Source of the DNA: Betaproteobacteria bacterium
GTDB taxonomy: Bacteria; Pseudomonadota; Gammaproteobacteria; Burkholderiales; Thiobacillaceae
Assembly: GCA_020049245.1 (NCBI GenBank)
Contig: JAIFLB010000104.1
Coordinates: 1 to 5,759 of the forward strand
Length of the DNA: 5,759 nt
Direction: 5' to 3'
Below are positions 1 to 5,648 of this stretch, in pieces. Position 1 is the first letter of the stretch. The number at the start of each line of letters is the position of its first letter. The notes below the pieces were generated by a model, which worked only from the letters and a program-made list of their open reading frames with translations, searched no databases and was not told where the DNA came from. A program made the translations under genes and the position numbers.

Positions 1-1
1 A

Positions 2-166
2 ACTCCGGAGTACTTCATCCAGGCCATGCAGATGTACAGGACCGGCATGCGCACCTCCGACGTCGGCGGCGTGATGCGGATGTTTTCCAAGGGCCTGACC
101 GACGCCGAAATCACCGCCCTGGCGCACTATTACGCCAGTCTGGGCAGCAAGCGGGAGTTGCGTTAA
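2..166 (+). CDS. Class I cytochrome c, C-terminal fragment (partial)
   Basis: Reading from base 2 gives 54 in-frame residues ending in TAA at 164-166; the 5' part, including the CXXCH haem site, lies outside the window. The visible part looks like the last third of a class I c-type cytochrome. A Met-containing stretch (VMRMFSKGLTDAEI, fragment residues 24-37) would supply the axial Met ligand, most likely Met25 from its spacing to the GL(S/T)D motif. It is followed by the terminal helix (ALAHYYASL). Such proteins are periplasmic electron carriers, as single-domain c553-like proteins or as the cytochrome subunit of flavocytochrome c sulfide dehydrogenase. An SQR/FccB-like flavoprotein follows on the same strand 162 bases later, which makes a redox partnership plausible but unproven. 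Identification as cytochrome c is fairly secure from the terminal motif; the subtype cannot be fixed without the N-terminal part. Confidence 0.78.
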   Translation, partial: TPEYFIQAMQMYRTGMRTSDVGGVMRMFSKGLTDAEITALAHYYASLGSKRELR

Positions 167-178
167 GTGATGTTTACC

Positions 179-236
179 CGGCAATTTCATCCGACCGGAG
201 TTGCAAACTCAAGCCGATTTGGTTCTGGAATTGCCG
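179..236. repeat. Nested inverted repeat in the intergenic gap
   Basis: The outer arms CGGCAATT (179-186) and AATTGCCG (229-236) are perfectly complementary over 8 bp, separated by 42 bases. Inside lies a second perfect hairpin, GAGTT (198-202) and AACTC (206-210) with a GCA loop. There is no T-run after the right arm, so this is not a standard intrinsic terminator. It could be a folded mRNA leader, a 3'-end stabilising structure for the cytochrome message, or chance. Confidence 0.35.
219..234 (+). promoter_or_regulatory. Weak sigma-54-like -24/-12 motif
   Basis: TTGG at 219-222 and TTGC at 231-234 have the invariant GG and GC doublets 12 bases apart, as in the sigma-54 consensus. The bases after GG (TTCT) do not match the preferred CACG. 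It lies about 95 bases before the flavoprotein start, a workable distance. No enhancer-binding site was seen. One such degenerate match is expected by chance fairly often, so this is only a candidate. Confidence 0.15.
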
Positions 237-328
237 CCGGGCAATACAAACCGCCAGCTTGATCGCGGTAGCATAAAGATTCAGCATTCCCGCCTCGCTG
301 TCTTCGCCCGTCTTTTCATTGGAATTGT

Positions 329-1468
329 ATGAACGCTTCCCCCAACATCGTCATCCTGGGTGCCGGTTTTGCCGCACTCACCGCCGTCCGTGAATTACGC
401 AAACGCGCGCCCAACGCCCACCTCACCCTGATCGCGCCGAAGGCTGAATTCGTCTACCTGCCGAGCCTGATCTGGATTCCATCCGGCTTGCGCAAAGGCA
501 GCGACCTGGTGCTGCCGCTGAATCGTTTCCTGCAAGACCACAAGGTCGAATTCTTTGCCGGCAGAGTTACCGGTCTGGAAGATGGCGGCCGCACGGTGTT
601 GACCGATGCCGGCAGTGTCTACAACGATGCCCTGCTGATCGCCACTGGCGGCCGCTTCATCAAAAAGCTGCCTGGCATCGAACACGCGTTGACGCTGTGC
701 GAAGGTATCGCCTCTGCGGAAGCCATCCGCGATCGCGTCAACGCAATGACCAGCGGGCGCATCGCGCTCGGCTTTGGCGGCAACCCCAACGAACCATCGG
801 CCATGCGCGGCGGCCCGATGTTCGAACTGTTGTTCGGTCTGGATACGCTGTTGCGACAACAAGGCAAGCGCAAAAATATCGAACTGACCTTCTTCAACGC
901 CGCCGCCGAACCCGGCAAACGCCTGGGAGAAAAAGCGGTTTCCGGCTTGCTGGCAGAAATGGCCAAACGCCGCATCGACACCCATCTTGGTCACAAGCCG
1001 CTGGGATTCTCGGAAAAAGGCGTCGATACCGAAGGCGGCCACATCAATGCCGATCTGATCCTGTTCATGCCCGGCCTCACCGGCCCGGCCTGGGCGGCGG
1101 AAGCCGGCTTGCCGTTGACCCCGGGCGGTTTTTTCAAGGCCGACGAATTTTGTCAGGTTGCCGGCGCTCACAACGTCTTCGTGGCCGGCGATGCCGGCAG
1201 CTTCCCCGGCCCGGACTGGATGCCCAAGCAAGCCCACATGGCCGACCTGCAAGCCAAAGCAGCGGCGGAAAATCTGCTGCTGGCGCTGGATGGCAAACCC
1301 GCCAGCGCACGCTTCAAGATCGAACTGATCTGCATCGTCGATACCATCGACAAAGGCATCCTCGTCTACCGCGACCTCAAGCGCTCATTCCTGCTGCCTT
1401 CATCGCGTCTGTTCCACTGGGCCAAGCGCTACTTCGAGGGGCATTACCTGAAAATCTTCCGCCAGTAA
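329..1468 (+). CDS. SQR/FccB-like FAD-dependent oxidoreductase
   Basis: The 379-residue protein is a two-dinucleotide-binding-domain flavoprotein of the sulfide:quinone oxidoreductase / flavocytochrome c / NDH-2 superfamily. The N-terminus is a Rossmann FAD-binding motif (GAGFAA, residues 11-16). It is followed by the SQR-like segment FVYLPSLIWIPSG (41-53), an ATGG motif (105-108), and the second FAD motif with GDAG (287-290) leading into a PKQAHMADLQAKAAAENL helix. The C-terminal tail (about 360-379) is basic and aromatic, as in the membrane-anchoring end of SQRs. There are three cysteines: C124, C275 and C335. C124 and C335 sit where SQRs have their first and last conserved cysteines, but the middle catalytic position (about 156-161) has no Cys. 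No signal or Tat peptide is present, so it is probably a cytoplasmic or peripheral membrane enzyme rather than a periplasmic FccB. It likely passes electrons to quinone or a cytochrome; the donor is uncertain. The Shine-Dalgarno is weak (GGA at 321-323), but the Rossmann fold begins right after this ATG, so the start is sound. Confidence 0.85.
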   Translation: MNASPNIVILGAGFAALTAVRELRKRAPNAHLTLIAPKAEFVYLPSLIWIPSGLRKGSDLVLPLNRFLQDHKVEFFAGRVTGLEDGGRTVLTDAGSVYNDALLIATGGRFIKKLPGIEHALTLCEGIASAEAIRDRVNAMTSGRIALGFGGNPNEPSAMRGGPMFELLFGLDTLLRQQGKRKNIELTFFNAAAEPGKRLGEKAVSGLLAEMAKRRIDTHLGHKPLGFSEKGVDTEGGHINADLILFMPGLTGPAWAAEAGLPLTPGGFFKADEFCQVAGAHNVFVAGDAGSFPGPDWMPKQAHMADLQAKAAAENLLLALDGKPASARFKIELICIVDTIDKGILVYRDLKRSFLLPSSRLFHWAKRYFEGHYLKIFRQ

Positions 1469-1553
1469 CGAACACACCGCTTGGTCACTCCGCGCAAGCA
1501 TTATTCACTGCGGCGGCACGCCCTTTCGATCCCTTCATTTATCCGCTGCAAAC

Positions 1554-1937
1554 ATGCCCATCCAGACTCACTACGAAAGAATTGGCGGTGAAGCCGCAAT
1601 TCATCAACTGGTCGATCTTTTTTACGGCCACATGGACGAACTGCCGGAAACCTATGGCATTCGCAAACTGCACGCCGAAGACTTGTCCGGCTCGCGCTCC
1701 AAGCTGTTCGACTTCCTCTCCGGCTGGATGGGCGGCCCGCAGCTGTACACCGACAAGTACGGCCACCCGATGTTGCGTCGCCGTCATTTGTCGTTTGCGA
1801 TTGGCAATTCCGAACGCGATCAGTGGATGCACTGCATGCAACTGGCGCTGAACGAAACCGTCGCCGATGAAAGTCTACGTGTCGAGTTGTATCAAGCCTT
1901 CTTGAAAGTCGCCGACCACATGCGCAATCGCGCTTAG
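1554..1937 (+). CDS. Group II truncated haemoglobin (TrHbO type)
   Basis: The 127-residue protein matches the usual length of a 2-on-2 globin. Group II hallmarks are visible: the opening YERIGGEAAI (7-16), the FY pair at B9-B10 (Phe23, Tyr24), a His in the CD region (His40, probably CD1) within LHAEDLSGSR, the GWMGGP segment (57-62), the YGHP turn (69-72), the proximal His F8 (His78 in LRRRHLSF) and Trp91 at G8. Tyr B10, His CD1 and Trp G8 form the distal hydrogen-bonding set typical of proteobacterial members. The family binds O2 tightly and is linked to NO/peroxide chemistry or redox sensing; the role of this one is not shown by the sequence. It lies 85 bases after the flavoprotein gene on the same strand and may be co-transcribed with it. 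There is no clear Shine-Dalgarno, and no alternative in-frame start was found just upstream. Confidence 0.93.
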   Translation: MPIQTHYERIGGEAAIHQLVDLFYGHMDELPETYGIRKLHAEDLSGSRSKLFDFLSGWMGGPQLYTDKYGHPMLRRRHLSFAIGNSERDQWMHCMQLALNETVADESLRVELYQAFLKVADHMRNRA

Positions 1938-1959
1938 CCGACCGGTGCGGTAGATCGGC
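1937..1959. terminator. Possible bidirectional terminator hairpin between convergent genes
   Basis: The 23-base gap between the haemoglobin stop and the pyrD stop contains GCCGACC (1937-1943) and GATCGGC (1953-1959). On the - strand transcript these form seven pairs, one of them G-U, around a 9-base loop; on the + strand one A-C mismatch interrupts the stem. No T-tract follows on either side, so any termination would be weak or Rho-assisted. Confidence 0.3.
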
Positions 1960-1960
1960 C

Positions 1961-2989
1961 TCAAGCCCGATGGGCTCCCAGGGCCTCGACACATTCCTTT
2001 ATCAGTCCCGGGCCGCAGTAGATCAGGCCGGTATAAAACTGCACCAAGTCGGCGCCAGCCTTGATTTTGGCTTCGGCATCGGCGCCACTGAGAATGCCGC
2101 CAGCGCCGATGATCGGCACTTCGCCAGCCAATGCGGCATGGAAGGCGCTGATCACGCGGGTCGATTTCTCGCGCACCGGCAGGCCGGAGAGACCGCCGGT
2201 TTCGTTGCCGTGCGGCAGCTGATCGACGCCGTCGCGCGCCAGCGTGGTGTTGGTGGCGATCAGCGCGTCGATGTGGTGTTTTCTGAATAACCCCGCCATT
2301 TCGGCGATCTGCTGAGCATCCAGGTCTGGCGAGATCTTGATCGCCACAGGCATGAATTTTCCGTGCCGCTGGCTGAGTTCCGTCTGGCGTTGCTTGATCG
2401 CCTTCAGCAACGCATCGAGTTCATCGCCACCTTGCAGGGCGCGCAAATTCTTGGTGTTGGGCGAGGAAATGTTGATGGTGACGAAGCTGACTTTTCCGTA
2501 GAGTTTTTCCAGGCAGATCAAGTAGTCGTCAGCGGCTTTCTCGATCGGGGTGTCGAGATTCTTGCCCAGGTTGACGCCAAGAATGCCCTTGAAGGCGGTT
2601 TTCTGCAGATTGATCAGCAGATTGTCGACACCATGATTGTTGAAGCCCATCCGGTTGATGATGGCCTGAGCTGGCGGCAGTCGAAACAAACGCGGCTTGG
2701 GATTGCCGGGCTGCGGACGCGGGGTGACTGCGCCGATTTCAAGAAAACCAAAGCCGAAATCGGCAAGCGCGTCGATCGCTTCGCCGTCTTTGTCCAGGCC
2801 TGCGGCGAGGCCAACCGGGTTAGGAAAATCCAGCCCCATGACGCGTTTCGGCAATGCCGGCACGCTAGGCAGAAAAACCTTCAGCAGCCCCAGGCGATGC
2901 AGTATCGGCAGGTTGCGGATAGTCAGGTTGTGCGCAATTTCCGGATCAAGCTTGAACAGCAACGGGCGAAGCAGTTGGTAGAGATTCAT
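1961..2989 (-). CDS. pyrD: Dihydroorotate dehydrogenase (quinone), class 2
   Basis: PyrD oxidises dihydroorotate to orotate in pyrimidine synthesis and passes the electrons through FMN to membrane quinone. The 342-residue length is normal for class 2 enzymes. The N-terminal helical segment (MNLYQLLRPLLFKLDPEIAH, 1-20), which forms the quinone entry and membrane contact, is present and marks class 2. The FMN barrel follows: NPVGLAAGLDKDG (57-69), INRMGFNN (111-118), NISSPNT (173-179) with Ser176 as the catalytic base, a Lys in VAIKIS (Lys218), TNTT (246-249), GGLSG (265-269), GAGGI (295-299) and the FYTG phosphate-binding motif (318-321). Every key residue appears intact. Its ATG overlaps the nikR stop by four bases (ATGA) and has no good Shine-Dalgarno of its own, so translation is probably coupled to nikR. 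Confidence 0.98.
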   Translation of the reverse strand: MNLYQLLRPLLFKLDPEIAHNLTIRNLPILHRLGLLKVFLPSVPALPKRVMGLDFPNPVGLAAGLDKDGEAIDALADFGFGFLEIGAVTPRPQPGNPKPRLFRLPPAQAIINRMGFNNHGVDNLLINLQKTAFKGILGVNLGKNLDTPIEKAADDYLICLEKLYGKVSFVTINISSPNTKNLRALQGGDELDALLKAIKQRQTELSQRHGKFMPVAIKISPDLDAQQIAEMAGLFRKHHIDALIATNTTLARDGVDQLPHGNETGGLSGLPVREKSTRVISAFHAALAGEVPIIGAGGILSGADAEAKIKAGADLVQFYTGLIYCGPGLIKECVEALGAHRA

Positions 2990-3429
2990 GTATGCGGCCG
3001 ACTATGGACGTGATGGCTGACACCTTCAATCTCCACCGGCACCAGATTCATCTGGCCATGACGCACGCCGCGTTCGGCGGAAATCTTTTCCGCCAGCGCG
3101 CGCACGTCAGCGGTTGCGCCGCGTAGAAACAAGGTTTCCAGGCAATTATCGTGATCGAGGTGGATGTGCATGCTGGACACGACCAGATCGTGTGCATGAT
3201 GCTGCAAATCGGTGAGACGTTCGGAAAGACGCCGTTCGTGGTGGTTGTAAACGTAAGAAAGACTGGCGATACAGTGCGGTGCATCCTGGTGTTCCAGTCG
3301 ATGCGCCTCCAGTTCGCGCCGTAACATGTCGCGCACGGCTTCCGAGCGGTTGGCGTAACCGCGATCGCGAATCAGCGTGTCGAATTCCTGGGCGAGCGAT
3401 TCATCGAGGGAGATGGTGAAACGTTCCAT
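2986..3429 (-). CDS. nikR: Nickel-responsive transcriptional regulator NikR
   Basis: NikR is a tetrameric ribbon-helix-helix repressor that binds DNA when loaded with nickel. The 147-residue protein has the N-terminal RHH domain (RFTISLDESL, 3-12, with Arg3 and Thr5 at the DNA-contacting strand; RGYANRSEAVRDMLR, 23-37) and a C-terminal ACT-like nickel domain. The square-planar Ni ligands of E. coli NikR (His76, His87, His89, Cys95) all have counterparts: His77, His88, His90 and Cys96. GVRHG (121-125) is also conserved. The protein is about 14 residues longer than E. coli NikR (133, from memory), with a His-rich end (SHHVHSRPHT). A GGA 6 bases before the ATG fits as a Shine-Dalgarno. No nickel transporter, hydrogenase or urease gene is in the window, and no GTATGA-N16-TCATAC operator was found nearby. 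It precedes pyrD with a 4-base overlap. Confidence 0.95.
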   Translation of the reverse strand: MERFTISLDESLAQEFDTLIRDRGYANRSEAVRDMLRRELEAHRLEHQDAPHCIASLSYVYNHHERRLSERLTDLQHHAHDLVVSSMHIHLDHDNCLETLFLRGATADVRALAEKISAERGVRHGQMNLVPVEIEGVSHHVHSRPHT

Positions 3430-3443
3430 AGTTCGTCCAGATC

Positions 3444-3478
3444 AAGACAGAAACCGCCCCGAACAAGGTCCGGGGCGG
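3444..3478 (-). terminator. Intrinsic terminator downstream of the EF-G-like gene
   Basis: On the - strand a perfect 8-bp GC-rich stem, CCGCCCCG and CGGGGCGG (bases 3478-3471 and 3461-3454), encloses a 9-base loop and is followed at once by a T-rich run (TTTCTGTCTT). This is a good Rho-independent terminator for the GTPase gene that ends at 3520. It stands only 24 bases before the nikR ATG, so nikR and pyrD must depend on readthrough or on a promoter I could not identify. Confidence 0.85.
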
Positions 3479-3494
3479 GCTGATTGCATTTGCC

Positions 3495-3524
3495 GATGCT
3501 TATTGATGCCTATTGATGCTTATT
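3495..3524 (-). repeat. Three tandem 10-bp repeats over the GTPase stop codon
   Basis: On the + strand the units are GATGCTTATT (3495-3504), GATGCCTATT (3505-3514) and GATGCTTATT (3515-3524), differing at one base in the middle copy. The rightmost copy contains the stop of the EF-G-like gene (TAA, 3522-3520). Because the period is 10, the equivalent trinucleotides at 3512-3510 (TAG) and 3502-3500 (TAA) fall in the other two frames, so all three frames are closed within 23 bases. Confidence 0.9.
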
Positions 3525-5565
3525 GCTCGTCCTGCTCTGGCTTGTGCTGCGCCGCCATTTGTTGCTGGATATTCGGTGGCACCTGTTCGTAATGGCTGAA
3601 TTCCAGGGTGTATGAACCTTGGCCGCCAGTCAGCGATTTGATCCGCGATTGCAAGCTGTCGAGTTCGGCCAATGGGGCGTGACCGACCACGCTGATCATG
3701 CCGCCCCGACCGCTGACGTGGCCGGTGATCTGGCCGCGACGGGCGGAAAGATCGCCGCTGACATCACCAATGGCGCTATCCGGGGCGGTAAGTTCCACGT
3801 TGACGATGGGCTCCAGAATGATCGGCTTGGCTTTCGCTGCGGCATCCAGAAAGGCCTTTTTGCCGGCGGAGACAAAGGCGATCTCCTTGCCGTCAACAGG
3901 ATGGTTCTTGCCGTCGTAGACCGTGACGCGAATGTCCTGCATCGGGTAACCGCCAACGCTGCCGGCCTGCATCGCCTGACGCACGCCCTTTTCCACAGCG
4001 GGAATAAAGGTGTTGGGAATAACACCGCCTTTCACCGCATCGACGAATTCAAAGCCTGCGCCGCGTTCCATCGGCTCGATACGCAGATAAACCTCGCCGA
4101 ACTGTCCGGAACCACCGGTCTGTTTCTTGTGACGGTGATGGCCTTCCGCCGGCTGGGTGATGGTTTCGCGGTAGGCGATAGTGGGCGGATGTGTTTCCAG
4201 ATCGAGGCGGAATTGCTCGCGCATTCTTTCCAGGACACGAGTGAGGTGAGTTTCACCGAGTCCGCGTATTACGACTTCGTGGGTGGTGGGGTCGTGATCG
4301 ACATGCAAACCGGGATCTTCGGCAACCAACCGATGCAGAATATCCGCCAGCTTGTCCATATCGGATTGCTTTTTCGGACGCACCGCCAAGCCGAAAACGG
4401 CGTGCGGGAAGTCGAGCGGCCGCATGTGGATGTGATCATCTTCCGGCGCATCGTGCATCACCGAGTCGAAGTTGAGGTCATCCACCTTGGTCACCGCGCA
4501 GATGTCGCCCGGAACGCAAGACTCGACCGGCAAGAGTTGTTTGCCCAATACGCGGAACAAGTGGCTGACCTTGAACGGCTTGCGCGATTCGCCAATATAC
4601 AAAGAAGAATCGGGCGTAATCGTACCTTGATGGACACGGAAGGAAGCGATGCGGCCGATGTAAGGATCGACTTCAAGTTTGAACACATGCGCCAGAACAT
4701 GCTTGGCGGGATCGGGTTCGGCGATCAACGGTTGCGCCTCCTCGCCTTCGCCGCGCACAAACAACGGCGGGTTGCCTTCGGTCGGGTTGGGCAACAGTTT
4801 AACCATGATGTCGAGCAATTCCGGCATGCCCACGCCAGTCAGCGCGGAGACGAAACACACCGGCACCAGATGGTTTTCACGCAGCGCCTTTTCAAACGGC
4901 GCATGCAGTTGATCCGGCGCGATCTCGCCTTGTTCAAGGTACAGATTCATCAGATCTTCATCGACTTCAACGACCTGGTCGACAAGGGCGCGGTGCGCGA
5001 TATCGACGCTGGAGAAATCAGACTCGCCACTCGGACTGAAGAAACAATCGGTTACCTGCGTCGCCGCCTTCGCCGGCAGATTGATGGGCAGGCATTCACG
5101 ACCAAACGCGGTTTGAATCTCTTCCAGCAAAGCAGGCAGATCGATATCCGGAGCGTCGATCTTGTTGATCACAATCATCCGGCACAGTTTGCGGGTTTGC
5201 GCCCAGTGCATCATGCGGTGGGTAGTGAGTTCGATCCCCTTATGCGCGTCTATCACCACTACCACGGTTTCGACCGCGTCCAGGGCGCACAACGCCTGCC
5301 CCATGAAATCCGGATATCCGGGCGTGTCGAGCACGTGAATCAGGGTGTCCTGGTGCTGCAGGTGGGCGACGGCGACCTTGATCGAGTGCAGATGCGCTTT
5401 TTCCAACGGGTCGTAATCGCAGACGGTGCTGCCGCGTTCAACCGATCCGGCGACGGGAATAACGCCAGAGGCGGCGAGGAGATTTTCAAGCAGCGTGGTC
5501 TTGCCGGCTCCACCATGGCCGACCAGTGCGAGGGTACGTAGATTTGAAGTGTTCAAAGTGTTCAT
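3520..5565 (-). CDS. EF-G-like translational GTPase (EF-G-2 family)
   Basis: This 681-residue protein has the full five-domain EF-G layout. The G domain carries GHGGAGKT (P-loop, 16-23), an altered switch I (ERGSTVCDYDPLEK, 43-56, in place of the RGITI-type motif), DTPGY (80-84), NKID (134-137) and SAL (240-242). Domain II runs from about 290, domain III from about 385. Domain IV opens with KKQTGGSGQFGEVYL (480-494) and has a tip loop DGKNHPVDGKE (551-561) that keeps a His (554), and domain V ends near YTLEFSHYEQVP (652-663). Canonical EF-G reads DTPGH with a catalytic His; here it is Tyr84. GHGGAGKT, STVxDYDP and DTPGY mark the EF-G-2/FusA2 branch of paralogues, whose members bind guanine nucleotides but are thought not to replace the main factor fully. 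It probably acts at the ribosome in a specialised or stress role. The start is supported by the P-loop 15 residues in; the Shine-Dalgarno is weak. Confidence 0.93.
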   Translation of the reverse strand: MNTLNTSNLRTLALVGHGGAGKTTLLENLLAASGVIPVAGSVERGSTVCDYDPLEKAHLHSIKVAVAHLQHQDTLIHVLDTPGYPDFMGQALCALDAVETVVVVIDAHKGIELTTHRMMHWAQTRKLCRMIVINKIDAPDIDLPALLEEIQTAFGRECLPINLPAKAATQVTDCFFSPSGESDFSSVDIAHRALVDQVVEVDEDLMNLYLEQGEIAPDQLHAPFEKALRENHLVPVCFVSALTGVGMPELLDIMVKLLPNPTEGNPPLFVRGEGEEAQPLIAEPDPAKHVLAHVFKLEVDPYIGRIASFRVHQGTITPDSSLYIGESRKPFKVSHLFRVLGKQLLPVESCVPGDICAVTKVDDLNFDSVMHDAPEDDHIHMRPLDFPHAVFGLAVRPKKQSDMDKLADILHRLVAEDPGLHVDHDPTTHEVVIRGLGETHLTRVLERMREQFRLDLETHPPTIAYRETITQPAEGHHRHKKQTGGSGQFGEVYLRIEPMERGAGFEFVDAVKGGVIPNTFIPAVEKGVRQAMQAGSVGGYPMQDIRVTVYDGKNHPVDGKEIAFVSAGKKAFLDAAAKAKPIILEPIVNVELTAPDSAIGDVSGDLSARRGQITGHVSGRGGMISVVGHAPLAELDSLQSRIKSLTGGQGSYTLEFSHYEQVPPNIQQQMAAQHKPEQDEQ

Positions 5566-5648
5566 TTCGATGACTTTCTACTTGGGGTGAAAACGGTAAA
5601 AGCGTGGCAAGCGCCAAGGCGCAAGGTAGTGATACAACGGTACATGGG
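5566..5648 (-). other. Intergenic gap upstream of the EF-G-like gene, with small palindrome
   Basis: The 83 bases between an upstream stop and the GTPase start hold a 12-bp perfect palindrome (GCGCCAAGGCGC, 5611-5622). On the - strand the transcript continues with TTGCC and then scattered T-runs, so it might be a weak terminator for the upstream gene or a protein-binding site. No sigma-70 promoter with good boxes and spacing was found. Confidence 0.35.

Larger units (their letters stand above)
167..328 (+). other. Intergenic region between cytochrome c and flavoprotein genes
   Basis: These 162 bases hold no credible gene. They contain an 8-bp perfect inverted repeat (CGGCAATT at 179-186, AATTGCCG at 229-236) enclosing a small hairpin (GAGTT-GCA-AACTC, 198-210), and a TTGG-N8-TTGC motif at 219-234. 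There is no convincing sigma-70 promoter. The only Shine-Dalgarno-like bases before the flavoprotein start at 329 are a short GGA at 321-323. The gap may carry the end of the cytochrome transcript and the leader of the flavoprotein gene. Confidence 0.5.

Noticed and set aside
259..280. TTGATC followed by CATAAAGAT as a sigma-70 promoter or FNR box
   Set aside because: The spacing between the boxes is only about 7 bases, and the FNR palindrome's second half (ATCAA) is missing.
327..356. GTATGA with a nearby TCAT, resembling a NikR operator half-site pair
   Set aside because: The spacing is 18 rather than 16, the right half is TCATCC rather than TCATAC, and it lies within the coding start of the flavoprotein gene.
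395..1252. 285-codon - strand frame opposite the flavoprotein gene
   Set aside because: It mirrors the flavoprotein codons and has no domain motifs; the sense-strand gene explains the region.
1469..1553. Searched for a terminator or promoter between the flavoprotein and haemoglobin genes
   Set aside because: No GC-rich hairpin with T-run and no well-spaced promoter boxes were found.
697..1851. 384-codon + strand frame spanning the flavoprotein and haemoglobin genes
   Set aside because: It runs out of frame through two well-supported genes, is extremely Arg-rich and has no recognisable motif.
3610..3637. GTATGA at 3610-3615 as a NikR operator near nikR
   Set aside because: No TCATAC-like half-site occurs 16 bases away, and it is inside the coding region of the EF-G-like gene.
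3619..5541. Very long + strand open frame (640 codons) opposite the EF-G-like gene
   Set aside because: The opposite strand encodes a complete EF-G-type protein with all domain motifs. The antisense frame has a low-complexity, Arg/His/Gln-rich translation with no family features, as expected from codon bias of the real gene.
5544..5565. Short direct repeat AACACTTTG/AACACTTCA at the start of the EF-G-like gene
   Set aside because: It encodes the flexible N-terminal NTLNTS residues; two imperfect 9-base copies are within chance and give no functional hint.
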